64,000 nt of DNA. Source: Alopecurus myosuroides. Taxonomy: Eukaryota; Streptophyta; Magnoliopsida; Poales; Poaceae. Where the stretch lies: the NCBI GenBank assembly GCA_028641055.1, contig CM054059.1, forward strand, positions 436,050,167 to 436,114,166, given 5' to 3'. How positions within the stretch are numbered: position 1 is the first letter of the stretch; every line of letters starts with the position of its first letter. A program made the translations under genes and the position numbers. Shown here in pieces: positions 23,093 to 32,526 of the stretch. A model generated the notes under the pieces. It was not told where the DNA came from, did no database searches, and worked only from the letters and a program-made list of their open reading frames with translations.

Positions 23093-25054
23093 ATGGACGG
23101 TATGTTGATTGGCATCTCCTTTTTCTTCGTTTTGATTGGTTGATTTTGGCTCTAGATGCAATCTCACTAGGGTTTGATCTAGTTCCAAGTTCTATCAATG
23201 TGTTTATCTTGCCTTTCACTACCTAGATGCCATGCTTTCCCTCGATCTAGTCTAACCAATCTTCATCTAGACTTAGATCCCAATCTTAGTTTGTGGCCTT
23301 CCCATGTATTCCAGCACGTAGATCTATTCTAGGCGCATCCTCTCTGGTTTCCTAGATGTTTGGTGTAGTTGTGAGACAAAAATTCGAAGTCTTAGGCAGT
23401 TCCACGAATCAAATCGAGGAGCCCGGAATTGCTCCGGAAATTTCCGGCTCAGCCGGAATATTCCGGACCATTCCGGCCCAGCCGGAATATTCCGGATCAC
23501 TCCGGAATTTTCCGGATGCTGCCAGGAATTCGAGTTTTTGCACTACACCTAACCTTTTGGAGTTCCTTTTGACCCATATGGCATATGCACTTATCTTTGC
23601 TACTCCTGTATCCTCCATTCGCAGGTCCTGGAGCTCGTACTGGTCTGAAAAGGAAGCAATCTGTTTCAAGGGGTGCTCGTCCGGTCAGAGGACGGGCTGG
23701 TCGTTCCTCCTCCTTTCATGAGACTCGTGAGGATGCTAACACTGAGTCAGTTCCTGAGATTGATCTGAAAACCTGCTCCGTCCCTCAGTGGAAGTATATC
23801 AAGCGGAAGAATCCTTACCGCTTCCCCGATTCCACCTGTGAGGATCCTCGGTTCTGGACAAATCTGCAGCTCAAGTGTTGGGATGAATTCTATTCTACTC
23901 AGCAGCCTCTTACTTGTGTGCAAGCTCAAGTGGACATGGATGTCTACAATAGGTACAAGAACTCTGAGCTTTGCCATGTGCATGCCTGTTTGGAGAAGTT
24001 TGGCATGATGCCTCTGTTTGACAACACTGAGGGTGAGTACTGCCCGGAGTTGGTTGCTCAGTTCTATTGCACACTCCATGCTAAGGGTGATGCCACACGC
24101 TCCATGACTTGGATGTGTGGAGAGCAGAAGATCTCCATCAATTTGACTGAGTTTGCTGAGGCCTTGGGATACACCTGGACTGCCACCTATGCTGATCACG
24201 GTTACAGGATTCATGATGCCCCTGAGTATGATATCTCCAGTCTGGATTTCTGCTATCCCCCCAATGCTAAGGGCAAGACTAAGCCCTTCAACTCCAACAT
24301 GTACCCCTACTACAACTTGCTCTCCAAGATCTTCCGTGCCTCCATTGTGATAAAGGCCGGTGACTTCTCAGCTATGAGGGCCTTCATGGTGAACCTCATG
24401 TTCCTCACAAGGCCTAAAAACCAAAGGAAGATTGACGTGATGGATTTCATCTACCGGGAGATTTGTCTAGGGGTCATGGAGAAGAGGAAGCCCGCTTATG
24501 GCCCACTCATTCAAAAGTTCATCAATTTCAAGGTAGGGGTTGAAATCATGGAAAACTATGATGTGATCAAGTGCAAGAAGATGGCACCTCGGTTGATCAA
24601 TGGTGATGAGATTCCGGAGTTTGCCAAGTCCAAGTCCCCCTCGGCCACTCCTTCTGCTTCCTCAAGTGGCATTCCTGAGCGTCCCTCTGGTGGAATTGCA
24701 AAGTTTTTCAAGGCTATGTTCAACATGTGCAAGGACACTAGGGCCATTGCCCATGAGGCGCATGAGTTGGCCAAGGAGACTCGGCGTATTCAGAACGCCG
24801 ACCGTAGGCTTGCTGGGATTGATGTACCTGCTGATCCCGTCTCACTTGCTCCTGCTGTTTTGGTCCCCATTGAGATGCCCGAGATCCATGATGATGACTT
24901 CTATTTCGGGGTCCCACCGGCAGATGTTGATGATGAGGAGGAGGAGCTGTCCAATGATGATGATGACTTTGATGCTGCTGGGCTTGGAGGACGCGGTGAT
25001 GAGGAAGAAGGCGATGATGAGGAAGAGCATGGAGAAGATGACTTCATGGAGTGA
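23093..25054 (+). CDS. Spliced third gene of the copia element: accessory protein, about 478 aa
   Basis: Exon 1 is 23093-23099 (ATG GAC G). A GT-AG intron at 23100-23624 joins in frame to exon 2 at 23625-25054 (TGA at 25052-25054), giving Met-Asp-Gly-Pro-Gly. The exon-2 frame is also open back to an ATG at 23585, which would give 489 aa, but this lies inside the intron and its extra residues look non-coding. The N-terminal 35 residues are basic (Arg-rich). A globular part follows (about 45-330) with CPELVAQFYCTLHAKG and a block typical of the 'putative plant transposon protein' domain; this is family recall. A Ser/Pro linker comes next, and the last 60 residues are extremely acidic. No transmembrane span, so it is not a classical envelope protein. 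Function unknown. Confidence 0.75.
23100..23624 (+). other. Intron of the copia accessory gene
   Basis: The donor is G|GTATGTTG and the acceptor is TTCGCAG|G after a pyrimidine-rich run. At 525 bp it contains a second cluster of CCGGAATATTCCGG palindromes at about 23423-23518, without a TATA box after it. Confidence 0.7.
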
Positions 25055-25510
25055 TCTCTTGGGGCGCTAGTGGGCTCTCTGTCCCTTTTTGGCGTCTTGA
25101 TGCCAAAGGGGGAGAAGGAGTTCCCCATATTAGGTTTCCACGGGATTTGCAAGGGTTGGGGCACAAGTCTTTTGCTTTTGATTTCGATCTTATAGGCTTG
25201 TGCTCCGGTATCTTTATTTCGTTTCCTAGTTTTAAAACTTTGTTCTATGTGTGTGGAACCTCGTGACGTATTCGTGTCACCCCTCCCGTGGTTATGTTAC
25301 TTTTATCATGCGTACCTTTATTGTCTCTGATTATCCATGCATGTTGTATGAACTTGTTTATCCGGCTTGGTGTTTAAAACGTAGGGGGAGCAAAACCTAT
25401 GAAGTGTGTGTCTCACGACACACATCGAGGTAGAACTCCGTCTATTTTTTGGACACCATTTCTTTAGTTCATATTGTTCCTCCCGTGAAATCCTTATGTT
25501 GTCATCAAAC

Positions 25511-25527
25511 ACCAAAAAGGGGGAGAT
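25511..25527 (+). other. Polypurine tract of the copia element
   Basis: ACCAAAAAGGGGGAGAT lies directly before the 3' LTR and is the expected plus-strand primer site. Confidence 0.88.
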
Positions 25528-26721
25528 TGAAAGTGCATTCTTGATATCTCACGGTTTTGTGTGTTTGTTAACAACATAAAGAAGTTGCTAACCATATACG
25601 CTATTTTGTTAAAAGGTTGGTCCTAAATCAGCACGTATACGGTGTCAAAGAAATGGTGAAGAATTCGAAGATCAATGGAACTTTTCTGGCCATCTACAGA
25701 GTTTCAAAGGAAAGGCCGGAAAATTCCGGGCATCCGGAATGGTTCCGGATTATTCCGGCCACTATGGGAAATTGCTCTGTTGCAATCCGGAATATTCCGG
25801 AACTTTCCGGCAGCCGGAATTTTCCGGGTCCATTCCGGCCACAACGGGGAATTGTTCTGTTGGCATCCGGAATATTCCGGGAGCCATTCCGGCCACTACG
25901 GCGAATTGTTCGGGTGGCATCCGGATTGCTCCGGAATATTCCGGGGGTCCGGAAAATTCCGGACCATTCCGGGCTGGTCGAAATCTGGCCCAAAAACGGC
26001 TAGTTTTCTTGGAGGCTATAAATAGAGGTTCACTTCTCTCTCCAAGGGTTAGCTCTTCCCAGCATTGAAGACACCATTAGTGGAGCTCACCCACTAGCAA
26101 GATCTCCCTCCTCTTCCACCCAAACTCGTTGATTCTTTGAGGATTGGAGGAGGACCACCGGATCTACATCTTCACCAACCCGTTCTTCATTTCCCCCTCT
26201 CTAGCTCGAGGGATCTTGCCTAGGGTTTCCTCTTGTGGAGAACCTAGGCTTCTTGTTTCTTGTTGGTGATTCAAGAAGGTTTGGGAGCCCCCAATTAAGT
26301 TGTGGGTGTGTGCCCCAAGTGGTTTGTAAAGGATTTGATCCCCGCCTCAAAGGGGTTCTTTAGTGGAAGGTGAACTAGGCCTTTGTGGCGAAGTTCATCG
26401 GAGATTAAGGTGAAGCCTTAGTGGTGTTGAGTAGGCCTTTGTGGCGAGCTCACACCTCTCCAACGAGACGTACTCCCCTAAAAAGGAGGAACTCGGAAAT
26501 ACATCGTGTCTCCGTGTGCTTCCATCGGTTACCTCGTTCCTCCCTCTCTTTACTTACTTGTACTTGTTGCATTGATTGCTTGTCTTGTCATATAGGTAAA
26601 TTCATCACTAGTTGCACTATCTAGAGAATTTACCTTTCTTGTCAAGCCTAAATTTGAGAAAAATTAAAATTTGCCGTAGCACCTATTCACCCCCCCTCTA
26701 GGTGCCCATACTATACTTTCA
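25528..26721 (+). repeat. 3' LTR of the copia element
   Basis: A 1194 bp copy of 15132-16328. Visible differences are one base in AACCxTATACG, one in AACGGxGAATTG, one in CATTAxTGGAG, one in GTAAAGxATTTG, and a C-run shortened by three. Confidence 0.95.
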
Positions 26722-26726
26722 ATCTC

Positions 26727-26990
26727 TATGCTTGAAACAAACGTATATTTTTCGTTGCATTGTTATTCATGATCTTTTATTTGTGTTACTTCTCATGATG
26801 CAAGGTGGTTGCTATACTTTGTTATTAAAATTCTATTTATTATGCTTGTGTTGAAGTTCTATGGTCTCAGTTTACTTATGCTTTTACATTATTGATGATC
26901 AAGTTTATGTTGGCAGCATGTCACCTAAGAAATTATGTGTTTTTATCGTTTACCTACTCGAGGACGAGTAGGAACTAAGCTTGGGGATGT
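26727..26990 (+). other. 3' end of the Athila-like internal region with its polypurine tract
   Basis: This resumes the host element after the copia insertion and ends in AAGCTTGGGGATG, the conserved purine-rich plus-strand primer that precedes TGATACGTC in Athila-type LTRs. Confidence 0.75.
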
Positions 26991-28565
26991 TGATACGTCA
27001 TAAATGTATCTTTAATTTCTGATGTTCCATGTCGTTTTCTTATTGTTTCCTACATATTTGCTATACACTTTATGTCATTTTTATCGATTTTCTGGATTAA
27101 CCTATTGACAAGATGCCACAGAGCCAATTCCCTGTTTTCTGTTGTTTTTAGTTTCAGAAAAGTTGTTTTGGAAATATTCTCGGAATTGGAAAATTCGAAG
27201 TCCGGAGGTCCTAGAATTCTCGAAGGTTCCACGGAGTCCCGAAGAGGCCCGGAAAGGGGCCACACCATAGGGCGGCGCCCCCTGGCCGTGCCATGGGATC
27301 GTGTGGGCCCCCCAGGCCTCCACCGCCTTTGCCCTTTCATCTATTTATACCCCCCAATGCGCCAACCCTAAAAATATACCACTTCGTCCCGAGAAACACC
27401 CGAGGCCGCTGTCATCGTCATCCCGAGATCGGGAGGGTTTTGGAGCTCTCCCCGGCACCCTGCGGGGAGGGGAATTCATCACCGGAGGGGTCTACACCAA
27501 CATGCCCTCCTCCGAATTGATGCGTGAGTAGTTCACCCTGGACTACGGGTCCATAACATAGCTAGATGGTTGTCTTCTCCACTTTGTACCTCATGTTTAG
27601 ATCTCGTGAGCTGCCCTACATGATCGAGATCATCTTTATGTAATGCTACATGTTGTGTTTGCTGGGATCTGATAAATGTTGAATGCTATGTCTTCTGATT
27701 ATCAATCTATCATGTTATCTTCATTCATATTTTATTTATGATCTTGCATGCTCTTCGTTATTAGTAGATGCTCTGGCCAAGTAGATGTTAGTAACTCCAA
27801 GAGGGAGTATTTATGCTCGATACTAGGTTCATGCCTCCTTTGCATATGTGCTCGAGTGACAGAAACGTGACGGATGGAGAATGTGTTGTTGCCACTAGAG
27901 AGAAAACAACAGTGTATACCTAGTTTACATTGTTTACATTACACACTTTGCTTACTGCGATAATCTGTTGTTTGCAACTTAATACCCAACGTTTGTTCGG
28001 ATGATATTCGGAGGGTGAATTATTAGTCATGGACGTAGTTGGATGACGGTCTATGTATTTTGCTGTAATGCCCGCATGAATCACATAGTAATCTTTATGT
28101 CTTGCATATGCAGTACGGTGCAGCCTTCATTTCTGTCAATTGTCCAGCTGTAATTTGTTCACCACGCATGTTATTTATCTTTCGCGAAGAGACGCCACTA
28201 GTGAACTATGGACCCTGGTCCTTTTCTCATTCTGATAATACACACACCGCTTCCACACTGCTTTCATATTGTTCTCCTAATGTTTTCCACACTATACGTT
28301 TAACCTCTTTGTGTTTAGCAAAACCGGTGAGATTGACAATCTCACTGTTTCGTTGGGGCAAAGTGATTTAATTTTGTCGTGTAGGTTCCACGTTGCTGCT
28401 GAACCGGTAGTGCGCCCTGCCATCTCAGCTACATCAACCTTCTGAAGTTACTCTTTCCTCCTACTGGGCGATTCAACCTTGGTTTCTTTATGAGGGAAAC
28501 TTGTTGTTGCACTCTTCATACCTTCCTCTTGGGGTCTCCCAACGAATGTGTGTTCACACGCATCA
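26991..28565 (+). repeat. 3' LTR of the Athila-like element (complete)
   Basis: It runs from TGATACGTCATAAATG to GTTCACACGCATCA, 1575 bp. It matches 4802-6250 over its last ~1.43 kb with many differences. The 5-mer after it is GGGAG. Confidence 0.85.
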
Positions 28566-28659
28566 GGGAGTTGTGTGCATGATCAGAACTAGGGGCAGGC
28601 ACTAGCGGCTGTAGCTAATCCACAGCGCCCACGGGCAGGAGCAGAAGTGATGTGCGACA

Positions 28660-28968
28660 TCAGGCAGACTTGGAGTCCACCAGGACGGCAGGGTCCACGC
28701 CGTAGGCCGCGCCGAGGTCTTGCAAGCGTGGCAGCGCGATGAAGTCAGCGAAGGCGCCGGCGAGCCCCGCGTCCACAATTGCCTTGTGGAGGCGCGGAGA
28801 GCCCTTGGAACTGTCGAACTTGGACGCCTTCACCGCTTTGGCCTTGCCCAGCATGTCAGAGAAGGAGGCAGGATCCTTGGCGGCAAGGCGAGAGCTGCGG
28901 CGCGCCTTGAAGGCCGAATCAGCCGCGCGCTTCAGTATTGACCATAGCTTCAAGCTCGGGACGGCCAT
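28660..28968 (-). CDS. Small unassigned ORF, possible captured gene fragment (102 aa)
   Basis: I do not recognise a family. The frame is GC-rich, unlike its AT-rich surroundings, and begins MAVPSLKLWSILKRA. It has a basic segment ARRSSRLAAKDPASF followed by LGKAKAVKASKFD, which resembles short nuclear-protein or transposon-associated fragments in grass genomes. The N-terminal ATG at 28966-28968 has no clear upstream promoter. It directly follows the Athila 3' LTR. It could be an exon of a decayed gene, a captured fragment or a lineage-specific small protein. Confidence 0.35.
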   Translation of the reverse strand: MAVPSLKLWSILKRAADSAFKARRSSRLAAKDPASFSDMLGKAKAVKASKFDSSKGSPRLHKAIVDAGLAGAFADFIALPRLQDLGAAYGVDPAVLVDSKSA

Positions 28969-29033
28969 TGTCAGTGAAAAGTCGTATTACAAGCTACACC
29001 GTGGACACATGCCCCAGCTATCCATGTCGGCTT

Positions 29034-29339
29034 ATTTTTCAATTTGTATCTTCAGAGGGCGTTTTGGTTGAGACCTCTGGTTTTAAACGATGTATGTTTG
29101 TGGGTGAGCTTTGGGTACACGGCTCCCATCAGGTAAACCCCTTTCATCAAGTGTGTAACTCATGCGATAGTTGTCGCCAAGGTGGTGTCTTCCGGTTGAT
29201 CGATGTATTTTATTAGAAGACTTTGTATTTTTTTTAATAGTATCATAATAAAAGGTTATGTGTATCATTCTGATGTAAAGGTGAGGGGTTTCAACCTCCA
29301 TTTCAAAAAAAGTTGAGTTCATCATTTTTCAATTTGTAT
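29034..29339 (+). mobile_element. Short retroposon-like insert (5'-truncated LINE or SINE-like)
   Basis: The perfect 16-base direct repeat ATTTTTCAATTTGTAT occurs at 29034-29049 and 29324-29339. Between them lies sequence with a T-rich 3' part, AATAATAAAAGG-like motif, GGGGTTTCAACCTCC and an A7 tail at 29305-29311, similar in layout to 3' ends of grass LINEs. About 12 bases separate the A-tail from the second repeat, which is not ideal for a target-site duplication, so confidence is moderate. Confidence 0.4.
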
Positions 29340-29599
29340 TTTTAGCTTAGAAACAAATTATTTTGTATTGGTTTTTTCACACTACTAGAGTTTTTAGACT
29401 TGCTCTTACATTTATTATCGGACCGTACCCTTTTTTTTAGACTTGCATCGGGCCATACCATACCAGATTGTCGTTTTCAGTTTAGCGACCAGATTGTCTT
29501 TTTTTTTTTACAGGCTTACCAGATTGTTTCGGTACGAGAGCCTTGATAGGCCTTGATAGACCTGTTATTTAGTTTGGGCCTCCTCCGTCCGCTGGATGA

Positions 29600-30628
29600 C
29601 ACGTGTGCGCCACATCGCCTCACCAAATAAAGGCAGCACCACTCCCGTACCATCGGGAAGCTTCTGGACTCTAGACGAAACGGCAGCGTTCCTTGATCTC
29701 CCCCCGAATCGAGCGGCACCCACTCTCTGCACGATCCGAATTCTTCGCGGAGATCTTCGCTCGATTTGCTCGGTAGGTCCGTTGTGATCATTAGTTCTGG
29801 TCGTTTTTTTGTGAATCTCAGCGATCTATTCATGATTACGCATGGTCTCCGGTAAAATTTAAGCAAAATTCTCCGGTATTTTCGCCCGTTGTGATCGACG
29901 GTTCTGCTTATCCTAATAGAAGATGCGAGTGGGATGATTGTTGGTTGTTCTAGTCGCATCCCAGATCTGTTGGTCCATTAGGGCGTCTGCATAACTCCAA
30001 TTCGTGATGCGGCAGTCTGATGGTGTGTTTTTACTCTGAACTTTGCCTGCGAGGGTTATTTCCATTCGTGCTCTTGACCTCTCGTTGCAAGATATATCCA
30101 GAAAGTTATGTGCGTTCACCCTTGAGCCCGCGGGCCTGATTTAGTTTTAGACGACAGCTCGTGCTCGTTATTCATGTTCTTATCTTTTCGAAGATCAGGC
30201 GCAAAATTACTGGGATCTGTAGTGGAGTATCCCCTTCAAGCCCTAAAAGTTACTTCTAGGATAGCAAGACATGAAAGTGTATTGTTGGTGTTACATTTAG
30301 GATTAAGCAATTAATGATCGCATCAATATAACAGTATGTTCTGATTGAAAACAAATCAGAAGGATGATATCTTATATAATAAAAAAAATAGTGACCCCTT
30401 GGGCGTTAACAGATCATCGCAACCTCCTCTCTGTTCCAAGTTAGTGAAGCCTACGTGGAATCTTAAAGCTCACGTCATTGTAAATGTCATTAGAATTTAG
30501 ACGTTGGGTGTTTGATGTTTAGATTGTCCCTTTCTGAATATGTTCTTTTGTGCATACCGAGGCCTCATAATGTGATCTTGTGGAGCATTGAATCATTTCA
30601 ATAATAACATCTTGTGGTTGTATTGTAG
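29600..30628 (+). other. 5' UTR exon and first intron of the SR-protein gene
   Basis: A GC-rich leader of about 170 bases ends at the donor GCTCG|GTAGGT (intron starts 29773). The intron, about 856 bp, ends at TATTGTAG (30628), six bases before the start codon. An intron in the 5' UTR just before the ATG is common in plant SR-protein genes. AAATAAAGG at about 29625 may be the TATA region. Confidence 0.6.
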
Positions 30629-30634
30629 AACAAC

Positions 30635-30777
30635 ATGGCAAGAGGCTACAGTTACAGTCCATCCCCGCCACCAAGAAGCTACAGGGGAAGGGCACGCAGC
30701 CCAGGTCCCCGTTATGCTGCCCGAGGTAGAGATATCCCAACTAGTCTGTTGGTCAGGAACCTTCGTCGGGATTGCAG
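30635..30777 (+). CDS. SCL30A: SC35-like SR splicing factor (SCL30A/SCL33 type), first coding exon only
   Basis: The exon encodes 47 codons plus two bases, starting MARGYSYSPSPPPRSYRG. The Arg/Ser/Pro-rich N-terminal extension marks the plant-specific SCL subfamily. RDIPTSLLVRNLRRDC then opens the RRM, with LLVRNL as RNP2. The donor GATTGCAG|GTAAGG at 30778 splits the next Arg codon, as expected at this place. SCL proteins act in the nucleus in pre-mRNA splice-site selection. The rest of the RRM and the RS tail are not found; intron 2 runs into the gap at 31377, and beyond the gap lies retrotransposon DNA. The gene is thus either completed inside the gap or truncated. Family call firm; the exact paralogue is not certain. 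Confidence 0.85.
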
Positions 30778-30966
30778 GTAAGGTTTCCGTAACTTTGTAC
30801 TTTGCCAATAATTGGATGTATTCTCATGTGTAGTGACTATACCTAAACTCATCTTGGTGCCAAAACATCTCAGAAAATGTTACAAATGCATTTGTGGCAT
30901 TCTATATTCTTTTTTTAAGAAAAGGTGTATTCATCTTCTACTGAGGTTCTTTTATAAGCTGATGCA

Positions 30967-31214
30967 TTTTGTTTCGAATATATCTTGGTGGTAATAGAAT
31001 GACTATATCTTCAATTTGTTGCACCATGCCTTTCCATGTGGGGGATAAACACTCATCGTTAGGCCATATGCATCAATTTAAAATGCATCGTTTTGTTTCG
31101 AACATATCTTGGTGGTAATAAAATAACTATATCTTCAATTTGTTGCAACATGCCTTACCATGTTGGGGATTTAGACACTCATCATTAGGCCATAGGCATC
31201 AATTCAAAATGCAT
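30967..31214 (+). repeat. Tandem duplication (124 bp x 2) in intron 2 of the SR gene
   Basis: TTTTGTTTCGAAxATATCTTGG starts at 30967 and again at 31091. The two units stay similar to about AAAATGCAT at their ends, with roughly ten differences, so the duplication is not recent. Confidence 0.8.
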
Positions 31215-31376
31215 CCACAGATAGGCTTTTTAGCTCTGCAATTTCTGCTTACTAGTATTCTTCTGTGCACCTGTTTTATCTTCACTGTTTTTGTAAGTTG
31301 GATGTTTTATTATCTTAGTAGGAGTTTTCTTATGTTTATAAGCTTAAGGATTTTTCTTCTTTACTCCTAGTCCTTT

Positions 31377-31476
31377 NNNNNNNNNNNNNNNNNNNNNNNN
31401 NNNNNNNNNNNNNNNNNNNNNNNNNNNNNNNNNNNNNNNNNNNNNNNNNNNNNNNNNNNNNNNNNNNNNNNNNNNN
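31377..31476. other. Assembly gap of 100 N
   Basis: The run is exactly 100 N, a conventional placeholder, so its true size is unknown. It must hold at least the 3' LTR of element C and the 5' exons of its antisense gene. Confidence 0.95.
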
Positions 31477-31593
31477 TCTCTTCTCGGTCGAATTTCTTCT
31501 CGGTTCTTCCTCTACCCGGTTCTTTTCTTCTCGGTTCTTCCTCTACCCGGTTCTTTTCTTCTCTGATTCTGAATTTCTTACTTGTTTTCCCAG

Positions 31594-32526
31594 AGATCTT
31601 TCCTGCCATTATTTCTTCCTGCGTGCCCGCTCTGGACAAGGCCCAAGCAGCACGTGCTGCGAATGGCGAGCCAGAGGACACCAGGGCCGAAATTGAAGAC
31701 AGCATGCTGGTGATGCGAGGCCAGTTCGAGCGCCTAGCCGCCATTGGTTCTGACCTCGTGCGCGTGGGCTTTGAGCTTCACAAGCTCTTCTGGCCTGAGG
31801 ATCCTGAGCCAACAACCATCCGGGGCCTCGCACTCAAGCTGCAGAATGTGAAGGCCGAGTTGAAGAAGTGGCGTGCTTCCGGAGCTCGTGCAGGCGCGGA
31901 TTTGATGCTTCTCTGCATCTCCTCCTGGTACGAAAATCTTAACATGCAACACATCCGCGGGAAGCGCGACAACTCCAAGTGGGAGACAGACCCCGACTGC
32001 GTGGCCACGCGCAAATCAATCGCGTATGAAGTGGCGGAGTGCGCTGAGACGGAGATCTACATCGACGGCCCCCCCCCCCCCCGAGCCCGACACCGAGGTG
32101 GAGGAGGACGAGGAGGAGGAAGATGAGGAGACAGACTCCGACCTGGAGTCGGGCTTCTTCGATTCCCCCAGTAGTAGGGCCGGGAAGGGGAAGGGCACGG
32201 CCGTCTCGAGTAGCGATGAGGAGGCCGAGCACATCGATACCGCCCCACTCGACTTCGGCACCTCTTCAGGGGCCGCTCTTGACGACACGATGCCCGCCCC
32301 CAGCCGAGCCTCCGGTTCCTCTACAGCTCCAGGGCCCATCTCGGTGGCCACGGCCACTTCTGACCTGGCAGCCACCGAGCAGGACGTCATGATGGAGGAG
32401 TCCACCACCGTCCAGTCGGAGGCGGATGCCACCCATGCCAGCGCCGAGGAAAACGCGGCAGCCAGGGCCACCACAGAAGCTGCAGCAGCCAATGCCAGCA
32501 CCGACAACACCGCTTCCTCCACATAA
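31594..32526 (+). pseudogene. Antisense extra gene of element C, 3' exon (frameshifted at a poly-C run)
   Basis: The coding strand is opposite to gag-pol. A splice acceptor TTTTCCCAG at 31593 probably opens this exon, and the 5' exons would lie in the gap. The first frame runs to the C-run at about 32070-32083 with a charged helical region (FERLAAIGSDLVRVGFELHK). Beyond the C-run the sense continues in a second frame as a highly acidic block (EVEEDEEEEDEETDSD) and an Ala/Ser/Thr-rich tail ending at TAA 32524-32526. A length change in the C-run explains the break; assembly error there is possible. It matches the position and layout of the antisense gene in element D. Function unknown. Confidence 0.6.

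Larger units (their letters stand above)
15132..26721 (+). mobile_element. Complete, young SIRE/Maximus-like Ty1/copia element
   Basis: The element is 11.6 kb and is flanked by perfect ATCTC duplications at 15127-15131 and 26722-26726. It has two LTRs (1197 and 1194 bp), a tRNA-Met PBS, intact gag and pol frames, a third gene between pol and the 3' LTR, and a polypurine tract. By eye the LTRs differ by four substitutions plus a poly-C length change (10 versus 7 C). With the commonly used grass rate of 1.3e-8 per site per year this implies roughly 0.13 million years. Copia order (protease, integrase, RT, RNase H) and an extra ORF after pol fit the SIRE/Maximus lineage. Confidence 0.93.
4801..28565 (+). 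mobile_element. Athila-lineage Ty3/gypsy element, gag-protease only, interrupted by nested insertions
   Basis: The element consists of a truncated 5' LTR (4801-6250), PBS, gag and protease (6443-8522), a long non-coding 3' internal region (8523-9541, 13813-15131, 26727-26990) and a full 3' LTR (26991-28565). Interruptions are the solo LTR at 9547-13807 and the copia element at 15132-26721; when both are removed, with one TSD copy each, the internal region is continuous. No reverse transcriptase, RNase H or integrase is present, so the element is non-autonomous. The 5' and 3' LTRs differ at many positions, so this is the oldest insertion of the nest. It resembles the abundant Fatima/Sabrina-type Athila elements of Triticeae (from memory of the families). 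Confidence 0.8.

Noticed and set aside
23585..23624. ATG at 23585 as the start of the copia accessory gene
   Set aside because: It lies within the intron just before a good acceptor; the encoded leader is a hydrophobic run from the polypyrimidine tract. The spliced start at 23093 fits better, though the unspliced start cannot be excluded.
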